Numbered from the stretch's first letter, positions 10,130 to 24,689 are shown. The stretch is 64,000 nucleotides of DNA from Tubiluchus corallicola (GCA_030141605.1 JAQGDQ010000062.1:67501-131500); one strand, 5' to 3'. The notes: generated by a model not told the origin, from the letters alone. Program-made: numbers and translations.

Positions 10130-13100
10130 GACTTTTTAGTTTCCTTCCTTTCGGTCAAATTTTATTTCAGATATTTAATAATTTTGGGTTCACTCCATCA
10201 CTCATCATAATTTTGCAAATCAAATTATATAATTGTATGATTAACTGTTACTGTCGCATTTCATCTTCTCAAAATTCAAGAATCTGCCAATGCAGTGAAA
10301 TCCGTTAGCTTCTGCTTCTTAATGTAATTATTTACAGTATCCGTAAGCAAGTCGGAATGTAGGAAAGACAACATATAAACGATTCTTAAATAAATCAAGT
10401 GCATTACTGGCTGGTTGAATACAATGTACATGGCTGCAAGCTGTGTGTAGAACTTACAGGGCCAGAGTTGCTCGACTTCACAGTTAGTTTCCAGCCGCAA
10501 GTTATATTAAGCAAGTCTAATATTTTGTTTACCTGGAAAGCCTACCTATATCACTGTTTGATTTGCAATGAAATGTGAGTCCAAGAAAGCACGGAACTGG
10601 ACAGTGATCTTTACCTAGCTCACCAGCATTTTGTGAATCAGCATTAAGAAGGGCTTACTTATGATGCGGAATCGTTGATGGTGTGGCACGACCGGGACAC
10701 AGAAATAATTGATCTAGGATGAAACCTCGAAATGGCAGCGGTGTCTTAGTACGTTGAAATACAAGGAAGAAAACGAATTTTACAGTACGTCCGCCAAAAG
10801 CTCTTCGTACAAAGTTATATTACTTGGTATTCCGTTCCCCGCGCTTGAAAGATGTCTTTAACTGGAAAAGAAAATTCTTGACGATTTAAAATGCTCGAGC
10901 CAGCTGATCAAACGTCACTGTTCCACCATCCTAGTGTGTGTACAAAAAAACGTCACTGTTTCACAAAAAACATATTATTAATCTGAATGATAGATAAAGT
11001 AATTTATACTTTTGCTTAATCAAAGTGAATGCTCCTAACTATCAACGAAGGAGTCTGAATTTACAAGGTTACTGCTAACAGAAGCTCAGTGTGTAGAAAG
11101 CCGGCACGTGAGTTTCAAGACGATTTTTTTAGTTTTTGTGCAAGTAAAGGCTTTTCTTGTCCTTTAACAAGGTAAGTAGCTGATGCAATAAGGCAAATGA
11201 AATTGGGCAGAAGCGGTGGGCAAACGCTTAAAGTTAAACAACGCTGACAAAAGTGAGCTTTGGTCTGCAAGTAAATCATAATTACTCACTGTGTTCCTCG
11301 CTCTTATAAATGTTATTAAACTTACCCGAGTATGACACTCACTTGAACCCTTTTACCTGCATAACAGTTTACATTGTGTTATTGCATGCGAAAATGACGA
11401 AAACGATCCAAGAAACAAATTACAGCCTAATATTAGTTTCACGTGAAATAATTCTCAAAAGATAAAAGAGAAGCACTCAACATCTCTCGCTCATTGTGCA
11501 AACGCATCAGTGCGGTTGTGGTTTAATTAAGTTAGTTCTTGCAATTAGCTAGATCAGTATGTTACAGAGATATTATCTTGTCAGTTATTATCAGTGTCTG
11601 GCATTTAAAACCGCGCGCTAAGTAGCCTAGCCTGTGAGCAATCTGACCACCAGAATGACTACTACATTAATATAGAAACTAAGCTGTTCAAGTAGTTAGT
11701 AAACACAATGTCCACACTGTTCTAATGTACAAACAAGGTTGTGTCCGTGTCACTTGCAGCAGAGTTATCGCCCCTGACCATATGGCTTCAATTGCCTGTT
11801 TTAGTGAAGCCTTGCCGTTGTAAGCTTCGAGCTTACAGATTGTAAAAGTGCGCCGTGCTGCTAAAAATACTGACGTACCTTTACTTGTGATTTCTGAAGT
11901 TCGCTTCAGTGTGTTTTTGAATTGGTGGTAACGATCAATTTTAAATTTACAACAATCATATTTTCAGTGTCAAAATGTAGTAACAGCCAGTGTGTCGGTA
12001 TCAGATGTTAAAGAATGTTATAGTCATTATAATGTAGGCGCGAATTCTTGCTTTATAGAGAACGTAATGCAATTTTATGAATGGCAGTTATAAAGTGAAG
12101 TAAGATGTATACTGAGTTACTACAGTATTAAAAATTTATCTAATTATGTACACATTACAGAGGCCTAGCAGGGCTAACATAAATATTTAGCTGATTTTGC
12201 CGATGTGCTAGTTAATTTAATTTAATTTTTTTAATTTATCAGTTTATTTCGGCTACACAAAATATAAAAATATACACTCACACATACAATAAAATTTAAA
12301 CCATAGCACACAATGTTAAAAATCTATAACTAAAAAAAATCACATAAAATTAGATACAAGGGTAAAAAATTATGATTATACAAAGCAGAAGTAGTCGTAT
12401 ACGCAGAAGTTATATAATTGAACCTTACAAAAGTGCCTGCGACCAGTGCAACACGAAGTTTAACTTATATCGTACGAACTTTTCTTCTTACAACAGTGAA
12501 ATGTGGAATACGGTTCATTGCACACATGTACGAAACTTAAAATTTTTTCTAACAGCATCATTATACGCTGATCTAAGTTTACGGATATTGTACAAATTAA
12601 AGAAGAAGTTGCTGCTGTTGTCATTCTCAACACATTTTTATGTAGTCTACATGTTACATGTCCATACATATGTGAAGCCTAGTTGTGATTGCTACATTAT
12701 ATGTGAAATATCATTTTATCGGAAGGGGTTTAGTCTTTTCGCTATCCTTTCTCTAGTTTTAGATCTATCTATACATTTTAACCATTCTTCAAAACTTATT
12801 AGAGATTATTTTATTAATCATGTTTTATTGTAACACTATAAAGAGATAAATAAATTGAAATTGAATTGAATTGAATTTGCGGCAGCGTTATTGTATAAGT
12901 GCTAAGTATAGAAGTATGACAGTGACAGCTGCAAAGTCAGGAACACCTTCATGGGTCACAGCTTTCTGCCTGACCGTACTTCTGTCAAGAGCAATTGCCT
13001 TATATGGCGGCAGTTTTTAAAAAAATATCATTTTAGCGGAAGTTGGGAAGGAGTTCCAATCGGTGTAAGAAGCGCGGTCATTTTTGTAGTCACGTGATCT

Positions 13101-14885
13101 TTGGAAATACTGGTCTGTACATGACAGCTATTTATGTGAAATAGAAAAAACTTTGTATAAATTTAGTTGATAAACGTCATTATGGGTAAGTGTATATACA
13201 AATATATGCAAACATAGATGTTTATAAGAAAAAGGAGATTATGAGCTTGGACAATGATCCCGTGAGGAAAGGCTGCTGTATTCCAAGCCTGGACAGTACC
13301 CTAATGTTTCACGTTTTATTTAATTATTGTTAGTAGGTTACTAGTCAAACATACAGTCAAACTCTATGTCCTTTTCCTTTGCTTCGATTTTGGGATAATC
13401 ATGCTCTAGCACTTGATAGTAAAGCTTATTTTCGTTTAGTTTGCTTTAATTAAACCTTTCATTAAGGGCTTTAATTTCTATTAATGCCTTTGTAGAAATG
13501 AAAAATGGCTTCAGCGAACTACTAACGAGTAAATGTTTGTGTTCATGGATCTAACTGAGCTGAGTGTTTTGAATGTCCTTGTTTTGATTTTCATGTTATG
13601 ACTAGGTATTAAATCATGTTTGGTATTGTTTACTTAGTACTGTTGTCAGTATGATTTGTAATGTAAAAAATAAAGACTTGTGAGAACTGTATTATGTGAC
13701 CTAGGGGTAAAGGTCATTCATAAACAATTGAGGGAAATTGGCAGACAGAACTATAGTTAAGTTACTATCAACAATATTAAGTTACTATTGTTCATTTTCG
13801 TATTAGTTGACTGTCTCTTCAAGCACCCTACTGCTTTGGCTAAGCGTGTTTAATTAACTAGCAAAGACAGCAAAATTCTCTAGCGTATGCGATCTATTTC
13901 CTGAATCTCACTGGAGGTTTGTGTTATAACAGATGACTGTCTGGAGGCTAAAGAGAAATTTCAGAATTCTGAGCTCTGATACGAATGTTTTCAATAAATT
14001 GTACTGAAAATCTGAGACCGCTGCTGATCAAAGTAAAATTATGTCAGTCAACGCGGCTCGTTAATATTTTTGATAGCCTTTTAACGTTATCTGTTTACTG
14101 ACATGGCATAATGTCATTCGAGTTTTTATAGTTCCACACTCTGCCAAGCGTATTCAGTACTCAGTTGCAGAGTTTACCTAATGTAGATGGGTGTGGCATG
14201 ACCGGAATTTATCTCATCTTTAAGAATGAGATCATTCCATTGAGTATTAGCCGTATCTTAACTTTGTCCGTATGCGTCTTACACCCAGTCTTAAAAGAAG
14301 ATTCTTGTGGTACAGATGGCACAATCGGATTTGATGCTCAGTGAGAGAAATAGTTGGAATGGCAGATGAAGACACGCTGATGAATCGACCAAGAAGCGGC
14401 TTGCTTGGTATTCACCATCCGTTTTTACTATCTAGCCCAGTGTTGAAATACAAGGTTTTTAAAATCCAACCACAAGAAGTTTGGTACGTAATCCTTCAAC
14501 ATGCTTGCCTTCCTATACTAGTTTTTATTGGACAAGAAAACACTCTTTACAAATAAAGTTTAAAAAATTTAAATTTTAAAAATAAAGTTTAAATTTTATT
14601 TCACTCACACGCTGTTTGATCGATATATAGCTTGCATTACCAACAAAGGTGTATAAAACTTGCAAATTTAAACTCTCAGTTAGGCGCAGCCGTTTATACG
14701 GTTAAGTCGCTTGAAACAGGTTTAGGAAACATTGCATCAAGTTTGAAAAAATAATCAGAGCATTCGTAGCACACACTTCACTAACTAAGCCAAAGTGTAA
14801 ATTACTTTATCTTATCAGTCAGATAAATATCTATTCTATCTATACTCTTATATTAATATTCTTGGTATGGGCTTAATTTATTTAT
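10130..14885. other. Intergenic stretch without a recognisable gene
   Basis: AT-rich DNA. ORFs are short and lack family signatures or convincing splice partners. The only structured part is 12200-12880, listed separately. Confidence 0.6.
12200..12880 (+). repeat. Possible LINE 3' end with an ATTGA-type pentamer tail
   Basis: The stretch ends with AATAAATAAATTGAAATTGA followed by more ATTGA units up to ~12878. This kind of microsatellite-like tail is typical of CR1/L2/RTE-type LINE 3' ends. Upstream lies low-complexity AT-rich sequence and one 153-codon ORF (12372-12833) with no recognisable domain. The call is inference from the tail only. Confidence 0.3.
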
Positions 14886-14889
14886 ATAT

Positions 14890-15500
14890 ATATAAGATTC
14901 GAGGCTACAGCTTCGACAACGGCACCATTTGCGGCGATCTATATATCAGACGAAAGGTCTCGATCTAGTGTCGTGCCATTGATGGTTTATTTTTCGAATC
15001 GGGCCCACCGGGAGGAACGGCGGGCAAAAAACCTCCAAAAATGGCCATTTTCGGCCGTTTTTTGCAAAAGTTATGCGGCTGAGATGTAGAGAATGGGAAC
15101 GGGCCGAGGGTGGTACTGGGTATGGATAGATAGCTCGTTCAGCGGTGGGTGTAGTAGGCACATTTAGAATTCCCAAGAGGGCCACGGCGTCCCGTAACGG
15201 GCGTTTTCCCGGACTCAACTCGCGATTTTTTCGAAATTTTGACCAAACAGCCTGCGGGAAAAACGTTCTAGCGGCGCCCGGTGGGACTCTCGGAAGGAGA
15301 TATATAGCTCTTTAGAAAGAGGAGGAACGGGGCTACACGATGATGTGGTCTATATTTTAGGGCAGGTCCACCGAGAGGAGTACCGGCGAGTTAATTAGGA
15401 GTTCTATTTTCGGCAATTTTCGCTTAGAAAACTGCTGACGCAAAGCCATTGTAGTGACGTCATCCATTGTACTCTGTCTATAATCTTATAACTTTAATTC
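14890..15500 (+). repeat. Copy A of an unclassified GC-richer dispersed repeat family
   Basis: This ~600-bp block stands out by its GC and CpG content. Its left part (TATATAAGATTCGAGGCTAC) and right part (GCGATTTTTTCGAAATTTTG, GTTCTAGCGGC, CACGATGATGTGG) match 59025-59330. Its middle (GTTTATTTTTCGAATCGGGC, GGGAGGAACGGCGGGC) matches 44650-44905. No ORF of a known protein family is present. Confidence 0.7.
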
Positions 15501-15689
15501 AGTAAAAGCTACAGGCTTTGCGTTAGTTAAACAAACAGTAGGCAAGATGTTACGGGCTTTGCGTTATACATGAGGACTAGGTAGGATGTTCGCGTGTTAT
15601 TGATTATACGTGGTTTTACACGCAAAATCTTTTGCGGGGCCTTTGCTAGTATAATATTATTTATGTAATATTACTAATATATTTTTTGC

Positions 15690-15865
15690 TGAGCGAGTGA
15701 CGTTTTTGGTGGACACTGGGATAGTTAAACAGCGACGTTTCAGCAGTTGGCTAATTTTATTTTTCAGTTACATAAGTCTTTCAAACAGATAAATGTAATG
15801 CAAAGCAATATAGGGTCATATAGAAAGTTTTTTGGCATATATTTTAAAATTCCCTTTCCATCTAA
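15690..15865 (+). repeat. Dispersed repeat family R2, copy 1
   Basis: Shares ordered blocks with 21055-21225: ACACTGGGAT, GTTAAACAG, a TCAAACAG segment, AATGCAAAGCAATAT (AATGCCAAGTAATAT in the other copy), and a terminal TTTTAAAATTCCCTTTCC-like stretch. Non-coding; the family is not recognised. Confidence 0.55.
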
Positions 15866-16039
15866 TGTAGTATTACTAGTAACGAAGCTAGGCCTGTGCA
15901 TTGTATAAAGTGTCTTCTAGTTCAAAATGATTTGTGTGCCAAAATATTTTCTATTTGCGAAACCTTCTAATCATAGGCTGTTTGTATCTTGATTTTGCAA
16001 TTTAAATTAGAGTTAAGGAATTCGACTAGAAGGAAATCC

Positions 16040-17130
16040 TGAAAAGGTGCTTCTGTAAAGTTCTGGAGGCGTTCTAAAAGTGGGCAACATAGTCATTCTT
16101 ATCCATTTGACTATGTTGAATCCAATAACCCTGCTGTCAGCTTGAAAAATTACCTGAGTCGTCAGCAATGCAAAAACAAAATGACCGTCATGTTTTTGCA
16201 CGAACTATGTCAATCAAAAGAAATGAAAATTAGTATTAAGAAGCGACCTAATTAAGCATCCGTTTCTGTTATTTTCACTTCAAAATGGCCGCCACACAAA
16301 ACAATTATAATAGATGTATTATATCAACCACTTCACTTAAAGATTTTTATCAATGCGACCTTGTTGAATCTAAAAGTTGCTAGACCCCCCCACCCAAAGA
16401 TGCAAAAAGACTAAAAAAGTGCATTAAGCAAAATACTAAATGACCACCAGGTTCAGCAGGCACAAAGGTGAAAAAGTGCTCATTTCGCCTAGAAGTTATG
16501 AAACTTTGCTCAATGTTAGCCTAGAACCCATCGATTAATTTTTTATTTGGGGTCAATCGAAAATCTTCAAATATAGCCGACATTTTCAAGATGGCTGACA
16601 AGATGGCTCTTGCTTGAATATAAAGGCCACGTCTAAGCTCTTAGGGCATGCAAGATTATGAGACAGGAAAATGACAGGACAATGACAAAGGATTGGCAAT
16701 AGTCGTCTTGTCAGCCATCTTTAAAATGACTGTCATTTTGAATGATTTTTGGTTGGCCTCATATCCAAAATTAATCATCTTGATGGTTCTAGAAATGTGC
16801 AAAGATATATAACTTTTAAGTGAAATGTGTAAGTTTTTCACTATTAAGTTAAGCGATACATGTTGGTAATCTGGCGACCATTTTGTTTTTTTGCTTGTCA
16901 CTGTTTGAGTCGCTTTGGGTTCTTTTTGGGGTCTAATAGTAGCTTTTTAGTTTCAGGCCAAATCGAATTGTTAAAAATAATTTGTTTTTTGTTTTTATAA
17001 TAAATCTGTAGGGGAAACAGGTAATATAAATGCATGATCGACGTACTAAATTGGGTTTCTATGGCGGCCATTTTTGATGTAAAACTAACAGAATGGATTC
17101 CATTGCTCAACAACCTTAGATGAAATGTCA
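16040..17130. repeat. Dispersed repeat family R3 (ATGGC-rich), block 1
   Basis: Several scattered copies of AAAATGGC / AAGATGGC motifs occur on both strands (for example near 16284, 16590, 16601, 16715, 16875, 17061). The stretch 16490-16640 (GTTATGAAAC, CTAGAACCC, GACATTTTCAAGATGG) matches 24770-24880. ORFs here (16656-16901, 16898-17131) are repeat shadows. Confidence 0.55.
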
Positions 17131-17370
17131 TTATTGCCTTTTAATGTTAATCTTCTTCGAATTTTTTATGCTTATTGTTTGCGCAGCAGTTTTGTTTTCT
17201 TTTTTGCATTTTTGGCTCTTTTCTGCTAATTTTTCGAGTCGACTACAGAGCCAAACTGACCGGTTATGATGCCCACTTTTAGAAAAAGAAAGCCTCCAGG
17301 GTTCTCCTTTTCTGAAAATTCACTTAGTCAAAATTTTTCTGCTTTCAGAATAGAAATCGTTGACTAACGG

Positions 17371-19678
<2,308 letters not shown>

Positions 19679-19788
19679 CCAGTTCATCAACTGGCTCTGT
19701 CCAGTTCATCAAATGGCTCTGTCCAGTTCATCAAATGGCTCTGTCCAGTTCATCAAATGGCTCTGTCCAGTTCATCAACTAGCTCTGT
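19679..19788 (+). repeat. 22-bp minisatellite, five copies
   Basis: The unit CCAGTTCATCAAATGGCTCT (plus GT) starts at 19679, 19701, 19723, 19745 and 19767, a strict 22-bp period. Copies differ by one to three bases. Confidence 0.95.
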
Positions 19789-20034
19789 TTTCTTACCTCA
19801 TCGGTCAACGGTCATATTGTTTAGGATGCGAAGTAAACTAGATTTACTACTGCGTAACAAAAATTACTTGAAGGTTGTTTTTCTGCTAAAACACTTTGCA
19901 CTTTCATATTATGTAATTTGTAGTAATATGATATGGCAGACAAGACCGAACGTATATTTTTGAAAGTCTAGAAAAACCCATTACTTACGACGAAATATAA
20001 AAAACAGTTAAAATCGAGTTTTTTAGTAAGTAAG

Positions 20035-20340
20035 CTATTGAGCTTGCTTGTTTAGTTTTTCGATGGTAACATACACGTTAATTTTTTTATAAAACCCCAT
20101 TTGGATAAAGGATTGATCCATAGAGAAAATCAGGGGGAAAATACTGCATGGAAATGCGCGTCCTGTATGAACCGCGCACATTCCGGAACCATTGCCGGAC
20201 ATGCCGTACCTGCCGTTTCTATATGATCCGCATTTTTCACATGCATGGTTACACACCTTAGCAGTTCTGCTCTTTCGTGTGGTACTGACTACATAGCAAT
20301 ACCGGGACTTCATCCGATATAAATTGTACGAGAAACGCAT
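20035..20340 (-). CDS. Unrecognised cysteine-rich ORF, 101 codons
   Basis: An ATG-initiated ORF of 101 codons in an AT-rich intergenic region. Its central third is GC-richer than its flanks. It has five spaced cysteines within about 35 residues (KVCNHACEKCGSYRNGR, then SGMCAVHTGRAFPC). It has no obvious signal peptide at its N-terminus (MRFSYNLYRMKSRYCY). It may be one exon of a larger gene: a possible acceptor ATGTAGTCAG sits before the TTRKSR segment and a weak donor (GTATTT) follows the last cysteine. I do not recognise a family. A chance ORF is quite possible. Confidence 0.25.
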   Translation of the reverse strand: MRFSYNLYRMKSRYCYVVSTTRKSRTAKVCNHACEKCGSYRNGRYGMSGNGSGMCAVHTGRAFPCSIFPLIFSMDQSFIQMGFYKKINVYVTIEKLNKQAQ

Positions 20341-21054
20341 TTAACAAATAAACATTAAAGTAATTGAGTGCAACTGAAACAAAATTTGCACAAAACTTTA
20401 TTGGCGACATTAACTTCAGAGTCTCAGCTGAGCGAACAAATTAACTTCATCTGTTGCAAGATTGTTCCTTTATTGATGAACTATATAACTCAGATATAAT
20501 CAATACTCTTAATGACAAAGAAGTATTAACTGTTTAGATCAAACTGCAGACGTTTTCTTTAATTCATTCAGATTCAGGCTTCATTCTCTCCATTTTGGCA
20601 TTTTCCTTATCTTCGTCTAGTAGGTGCCAGTACTAATCTTGCGAGTTTCGCCAAGGTGCAGCATGGAAACTAATTAACGCTGGTTTCCGCTTTGTGAACA
20701 TTATAAGGAATGAATTTTTATCTCTTATCTGCTCTATCTACGAATGCTTCTGTGTACCTGATGAAGCCAAGACGACTAATTTATGTGATTGCAAAATTAT
20801 CTTTTCCCTAGATAAGCCGATTTAGATTTAGGATTTATGCGGTGTTGTCCTTTATTGTGCAGCCAGTGTTAATTTAGTTACGTCAAAAGGACATTAACCG
20901 TCCAGACAACGTCGTGTAAAAAACTGTAATACTGATGGTATCACAGGATCACCTAACGTCTAAGGTAGTGTCTTTGGACCATGCCTCTTCTCTAAATAAG
21001 CAAAAGTAGCGTATATTCTTTATATTGCCAATAAAATTAATAATGTCTTCTTTG

Positions 21055-21225
21055 AGCCAGTGGTGCACACTGGGATGGGTTAAACAGTTAGTGCAAAAGT
21101 TTTAAATTATTAAAAATTTTCTGTTCTAATTATGTATGTCTGTCAAACAGGTAAGTAATGCCAAGTAATATAACTTTCTACGGAAAGCTTTTGCGATATA
21201 ATGTAAAATTCATTTTCCTTCTCTT
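21055..21225 (+). repeat. Dispersed repeat family R2, copy 2
   Basis: Diverged counterpart of 15690-15865, with the same order of blocks: ACACTGGGATGGGTTAAACAG, GTCAAACAGGTAAGTAATGC, AAGTAATATA, ATATAATGTAAAATTCA. Non-coding. Confidence 0.55.
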
Positions 21226-22511
21226 GTCTCGATATTCTGTCTAACGTATGCTGTTGTTCTATAACGGCTTGATGTTGCAACTAGCACATACTGTCTCTCT
21301 GCAGCGATTTCATGTTGCAGCTAACCCATATACTTTTGTTCTACAACCGTAAACTGTTATCTGCGACTGTGCAGTGGTGTGTGTTATTTTTTGCAAGTGG
21401 ACGGTGTAAAATATATAGCTGCATGTAACTGTGATGAAACGGCCTAAAAGCAGTTTTTGCGATGATCAGCCATCGATTCATTCACCAGGCTCAGCCATGT
21501 TTTGTTTCACATAGCCAAACACTCAGTGTAATCAGGTATTTCACTCGCCCTGAAAGCGATAAAATTGACTACCAGAGTGGCGGACGTTAACAAACTTTCG
21601 ATTTTTTTTATCAGAGACAGTTAAATGGGCTGCAGAAAAGACAAATCAAACGCTTTCAGATTACAAGATCAACGGCCATGACCAGTAGATTATTCAGCTT
21701 ATTATGACATGTGTAGATCTTAATTCAATCCTACAAGCTCACTAACTAACCCAAAGCCCGTGATTCAAACAACAGGCTCAGTCCCGACTGTTCACAATCT
21801 CACATTTCTGTCAAATTGACCAAAATTTCAGTAACTGTGAGTTTAAACATCATTACTAAACATACTGAGATCAAGATAAAACTTAGTGACAGTTTAACTA
21901 TCATAATTAACAATAATTCGAAACAATAATTACGCAAAACTAAAGCAGCAGTTGAAGAATGAAAACAGTTGTGTAATATGGGGCTACCGATCCCACTTGA
22001 TCAGTTTTTGCTAGACTATCTGCGTGTTATGTACAGAAACTTCAGATTTTATGTAGTGCAAGCCGTAGAAACATTGTTCAGAAACGTTGATCAGGATCCG
22101 CATATATAAGGAAATCAAAACATAGTCTGAGTTACACACTTCATGGCTGCACACGAATTTAAGTTAACAATAATAATTATGCAAGTTAAGAGTTTATTGT
22201 TAATAATGTCATTATTTTTTGCATCCTTTGCAGTAATTTAGCACAGTCGGAGTTGCTGATTGCGATACATTTCGTCAATCCATCATGAAGACACGAAGTT
22301 TAGGCTTTGGTGTCAGACATTCAACAATCGTCAATTATAGTGATTAGTTCCATCTATTCTTTATCATCTACAAGACGGCTTACGTGCAGCAGAGATTCCG
22401 TGCAAACATACATTGTTTTCGTGCAATAATGTATAGGCCTATTCGATATTGAAAGGCATGTACTGTTCAACCACAGAACTAAAACGATGCACACGAGTTG
22501 GTGACTAAATT

Positions 22512-23783
22512 ATGGAAGAGTTCAATGAAGCTGCTGACGGTATCTGCAATCATACAGTATCTATGTTGAAGCACGTTGAAACCGATTGGCTCATTGTGAT
22601 ACTTATTGCCATCCATTGTATCATTATAATCACCATTTTGTGTTGTAATGCTTTAGTAAACTACGTGATCATGACGTACAAGAACATGCACTACCCCATC
22701 AACTTCTACGTGGCCTCGCTCTGTTCTTCTGACGCGCTAGTTGGAATGTTTTCCTTGCCTTTGTACATGTTCCTGGAATTCTTCTGTCCTAACAATAAGC
22801 AGAGTTACTGTATCGTTTTGAAAATGTATCGGTTCATGACCGATTTTACTTTCATGATGAGTGTCTATTCCATGGTGGCAATGGCTGCTGAGAGACACCG
22901 AGCAGTGTTCTTGGCATTTAGACAGAGTTACACGGTTAAGCAGTGTGCAGTGAGGATATTCATTATCTTTGTTTGTGCCTTAATTTACGCAAGTTTCTGG
23001 TCGATCTGGCTTCCGGCTGAGAAACATCCAGAGTACTACGACATTGCTAGACTTTGTAAATTTAATTTAACGTCCACGAATGAAAGATTTTTTGGCAAGT
23101 TAGTACTGGTGGATTTTTTCGTTTTGTACATCATTCCATTGACATTTAGTGCTACCTTGTATGTAAGAGTGATTTATAAACTCTACCGAGAAACGAGAGA
23201 ATGGAGATGCGCGAACGAAAGAGAAGGAGTAAATCCCAACAATCAAATTCATATGAGTGCTTCCAGGTTGTCGTCTGTTTCTTGGACAGCGCTAGCGCAG
23301 AAAAAGCGCGCCATCAAAATGTGTTTGTGTATCTTGGTGGTGTTTGCTGTGATGTGGATGCCATATCATGTATGCCACATTTACTACATGGTTCAGCTGA
23401 AGGAACTGAACGACGTTCGTCCAGACCTCGAGTGGTATGTCTTTCCGGTTGTTAACATTCTCTACTTTTCCAACAGCTGGATCAATTGTATCATATTCGG
23501 GTTCTTCAGTGTTAAGTTCAAGAGGAACCTCCGCCGTTGTTTTCACTGCCTAGATTCAGACTGGCAGACAGATGACGAACCACTGCAGACTGGCCAGAAT
23601 GGCTTTAATCGTGAGATGCGCACAAACTCACTGTTGGAGAATCATGAGATTACAGCACGTGGAATCATGATTAGACTCCAACAGTTGCGATTTCCTCTAG
23701 AAAGGTACACAAAAAGAACTAGTGGTCCACATTTGCAGAATGGCACATCGTTCCCTTCAAATGAAAATGTGTCCTACTTCTGA
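22512..23783 (+). CDS. Rhodopsin-family (class A) G-protein-coupled receptor, orphan
   Basis: A single-exon, 423-residue seven-helix receptor of the plasma membrane, most like peptide receptors. Helices lie near residues 27-52, 62-88, 100-124, 146-166, 196-222, 268-292 and 308-333. Class A landmarks: N46 in helix 1, D74 in helix 2, C100 with C182 for the extracellular disulfide, ERH at 127-129 in place of E/DRY, W282/P284 in FAVMWMPYH (CWxP with Cys replaced by Met), and NSWINCIIF at 321-329, where NPxxY has lost Pro and Tyr. N-linked sites NHT (13-15) and NLTS (185-188) face outside. Basic patches follow helix 5 and helix 7, and the Ser/Thr-rich tail has a possible palmitoylation CFHC. ATG 22512 gives a normal N-terminal length. 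A spliced 5' UTR is possible (acceptor-like CATCCTTTGCAG near 22230). The ligand cannot be inferred. Confidence 0.9.
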   Translation: MEEFNEAADGICNHTVSMLKHVETDWLIVILIAIHCIIIITILCCNALVNYVIMTYKNMHYPINFYVASLCSSDALVGMFSLPLYMFLEFFCPNNKQSYCIVLKMYRFMTDFTFMMSVYSMVAMAAERHRAVFLAFRQSYTVKQCAVRIFIIFVCALIYASFWSIWLPAEKHPEYYDIARLCKFNLTSTNERFFGKLVLVDFFVLYIIPLTFSATLYVRVIYKLYRETREWRCANEREGVNPNNQIHMSASRLSSVSWTALAQKKRAIKMCLCILVVFAVMWMPYHVCHIYYMVQLKELNDVRPDLEWYVFPVVNILYFSNSWINCIIFGFFSVKFKRNLRRCFHCLDSDWQTDDEPLQTGQNGFNREMRTNSLLENHEITARGIMIRLQQLRFPLERYTKRTSGPHLQNGTSFPSNENVSYF

Positions 23784-24114
23784 CTAGTGCCTTGAACTTA
23801 TTTTACTCCTCTGGTAAAGCATATGATTTTTTTGCAGTTGTATTACTCGTCCTGTTGTACTGCTGAATTCCATATATTTAAATGACTGCTTCACACTGTT
23901 TCAACACTGTTCACATATCCATCGTGATTCAAGTCGTACACTGCTATAGTTTTTCTTAGCAGGTTGTATTAATCTTGAAAGACTGCCACTCTTTACTGTA
24001 AATAGTAACTGTAGCAGGTAACATATATTAAGATTAACGATGTTGCATTGTGCCTTATGTCCATAAAAATATGATCGTCAGTGTATTAAAAAATGGAGTA
24101 TTTCAGTTATATAT

Positions 24115-24240
<126 letters not shown>

Positions 24241-24689
24241 CTTAGCAACGGACGTTAGCCTTTAAACCACGCTTATTATAATACATATAGAGAGGTATCA
24301 GGTTCCGATTACCGTATGGATGCTGAAGTTGCTCAAGTTATCGTTACTCCACATTTACAACATTTGCAAAACTGTTAACATGAAAAGCAAGAAAAATGTG
24401 CATAACATTGGACTCAAGACATCTCGAAATCTGGCCTTCAGTTAACAAAAATCCCACAAAAAAGCAGAAAGAAAAGACACGATGCTTCTATTCCACCACT
24501 CTTCGGTCACAAAAATAATTACATAATACTATTTTTTGGATTTTGCAACATAAACGGGTTCACTGAAAATCACAGAATATACCACACGCAAAAGAACGTA
24601 TTATAACAGAAAAAACCCACAGTAAATGCTAAATAGCCACAAAAGAGAAAATCACAAAAATACTTATCACAATAATAGAGTAACAAGAA

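Noticed and set aside
12372-12833. 153-codon ORF on plus
   Set aside because: Low-complexity, no domain, ends beside a LINE-like tail; more likely part of a retroelement 3' region than a gene.
14946-15218. 90-codon ORF on minus (basic, Pro-rich)
   Set aside because: Lies wholly inside copy A of repeat family R1 and is not preserved in copies B or C.
19679-19788. Regular 22-bp repeats as a CRISPR-like array
   Set aside because: Direct tandem units without spacers in a eukaryotic genome; a plain minisatellite.
23201-23546. 84-codon ORFs in other frames within the GPCR
   Set aside because: Shadows of the receptor coding frame, which has full seven-helix support.
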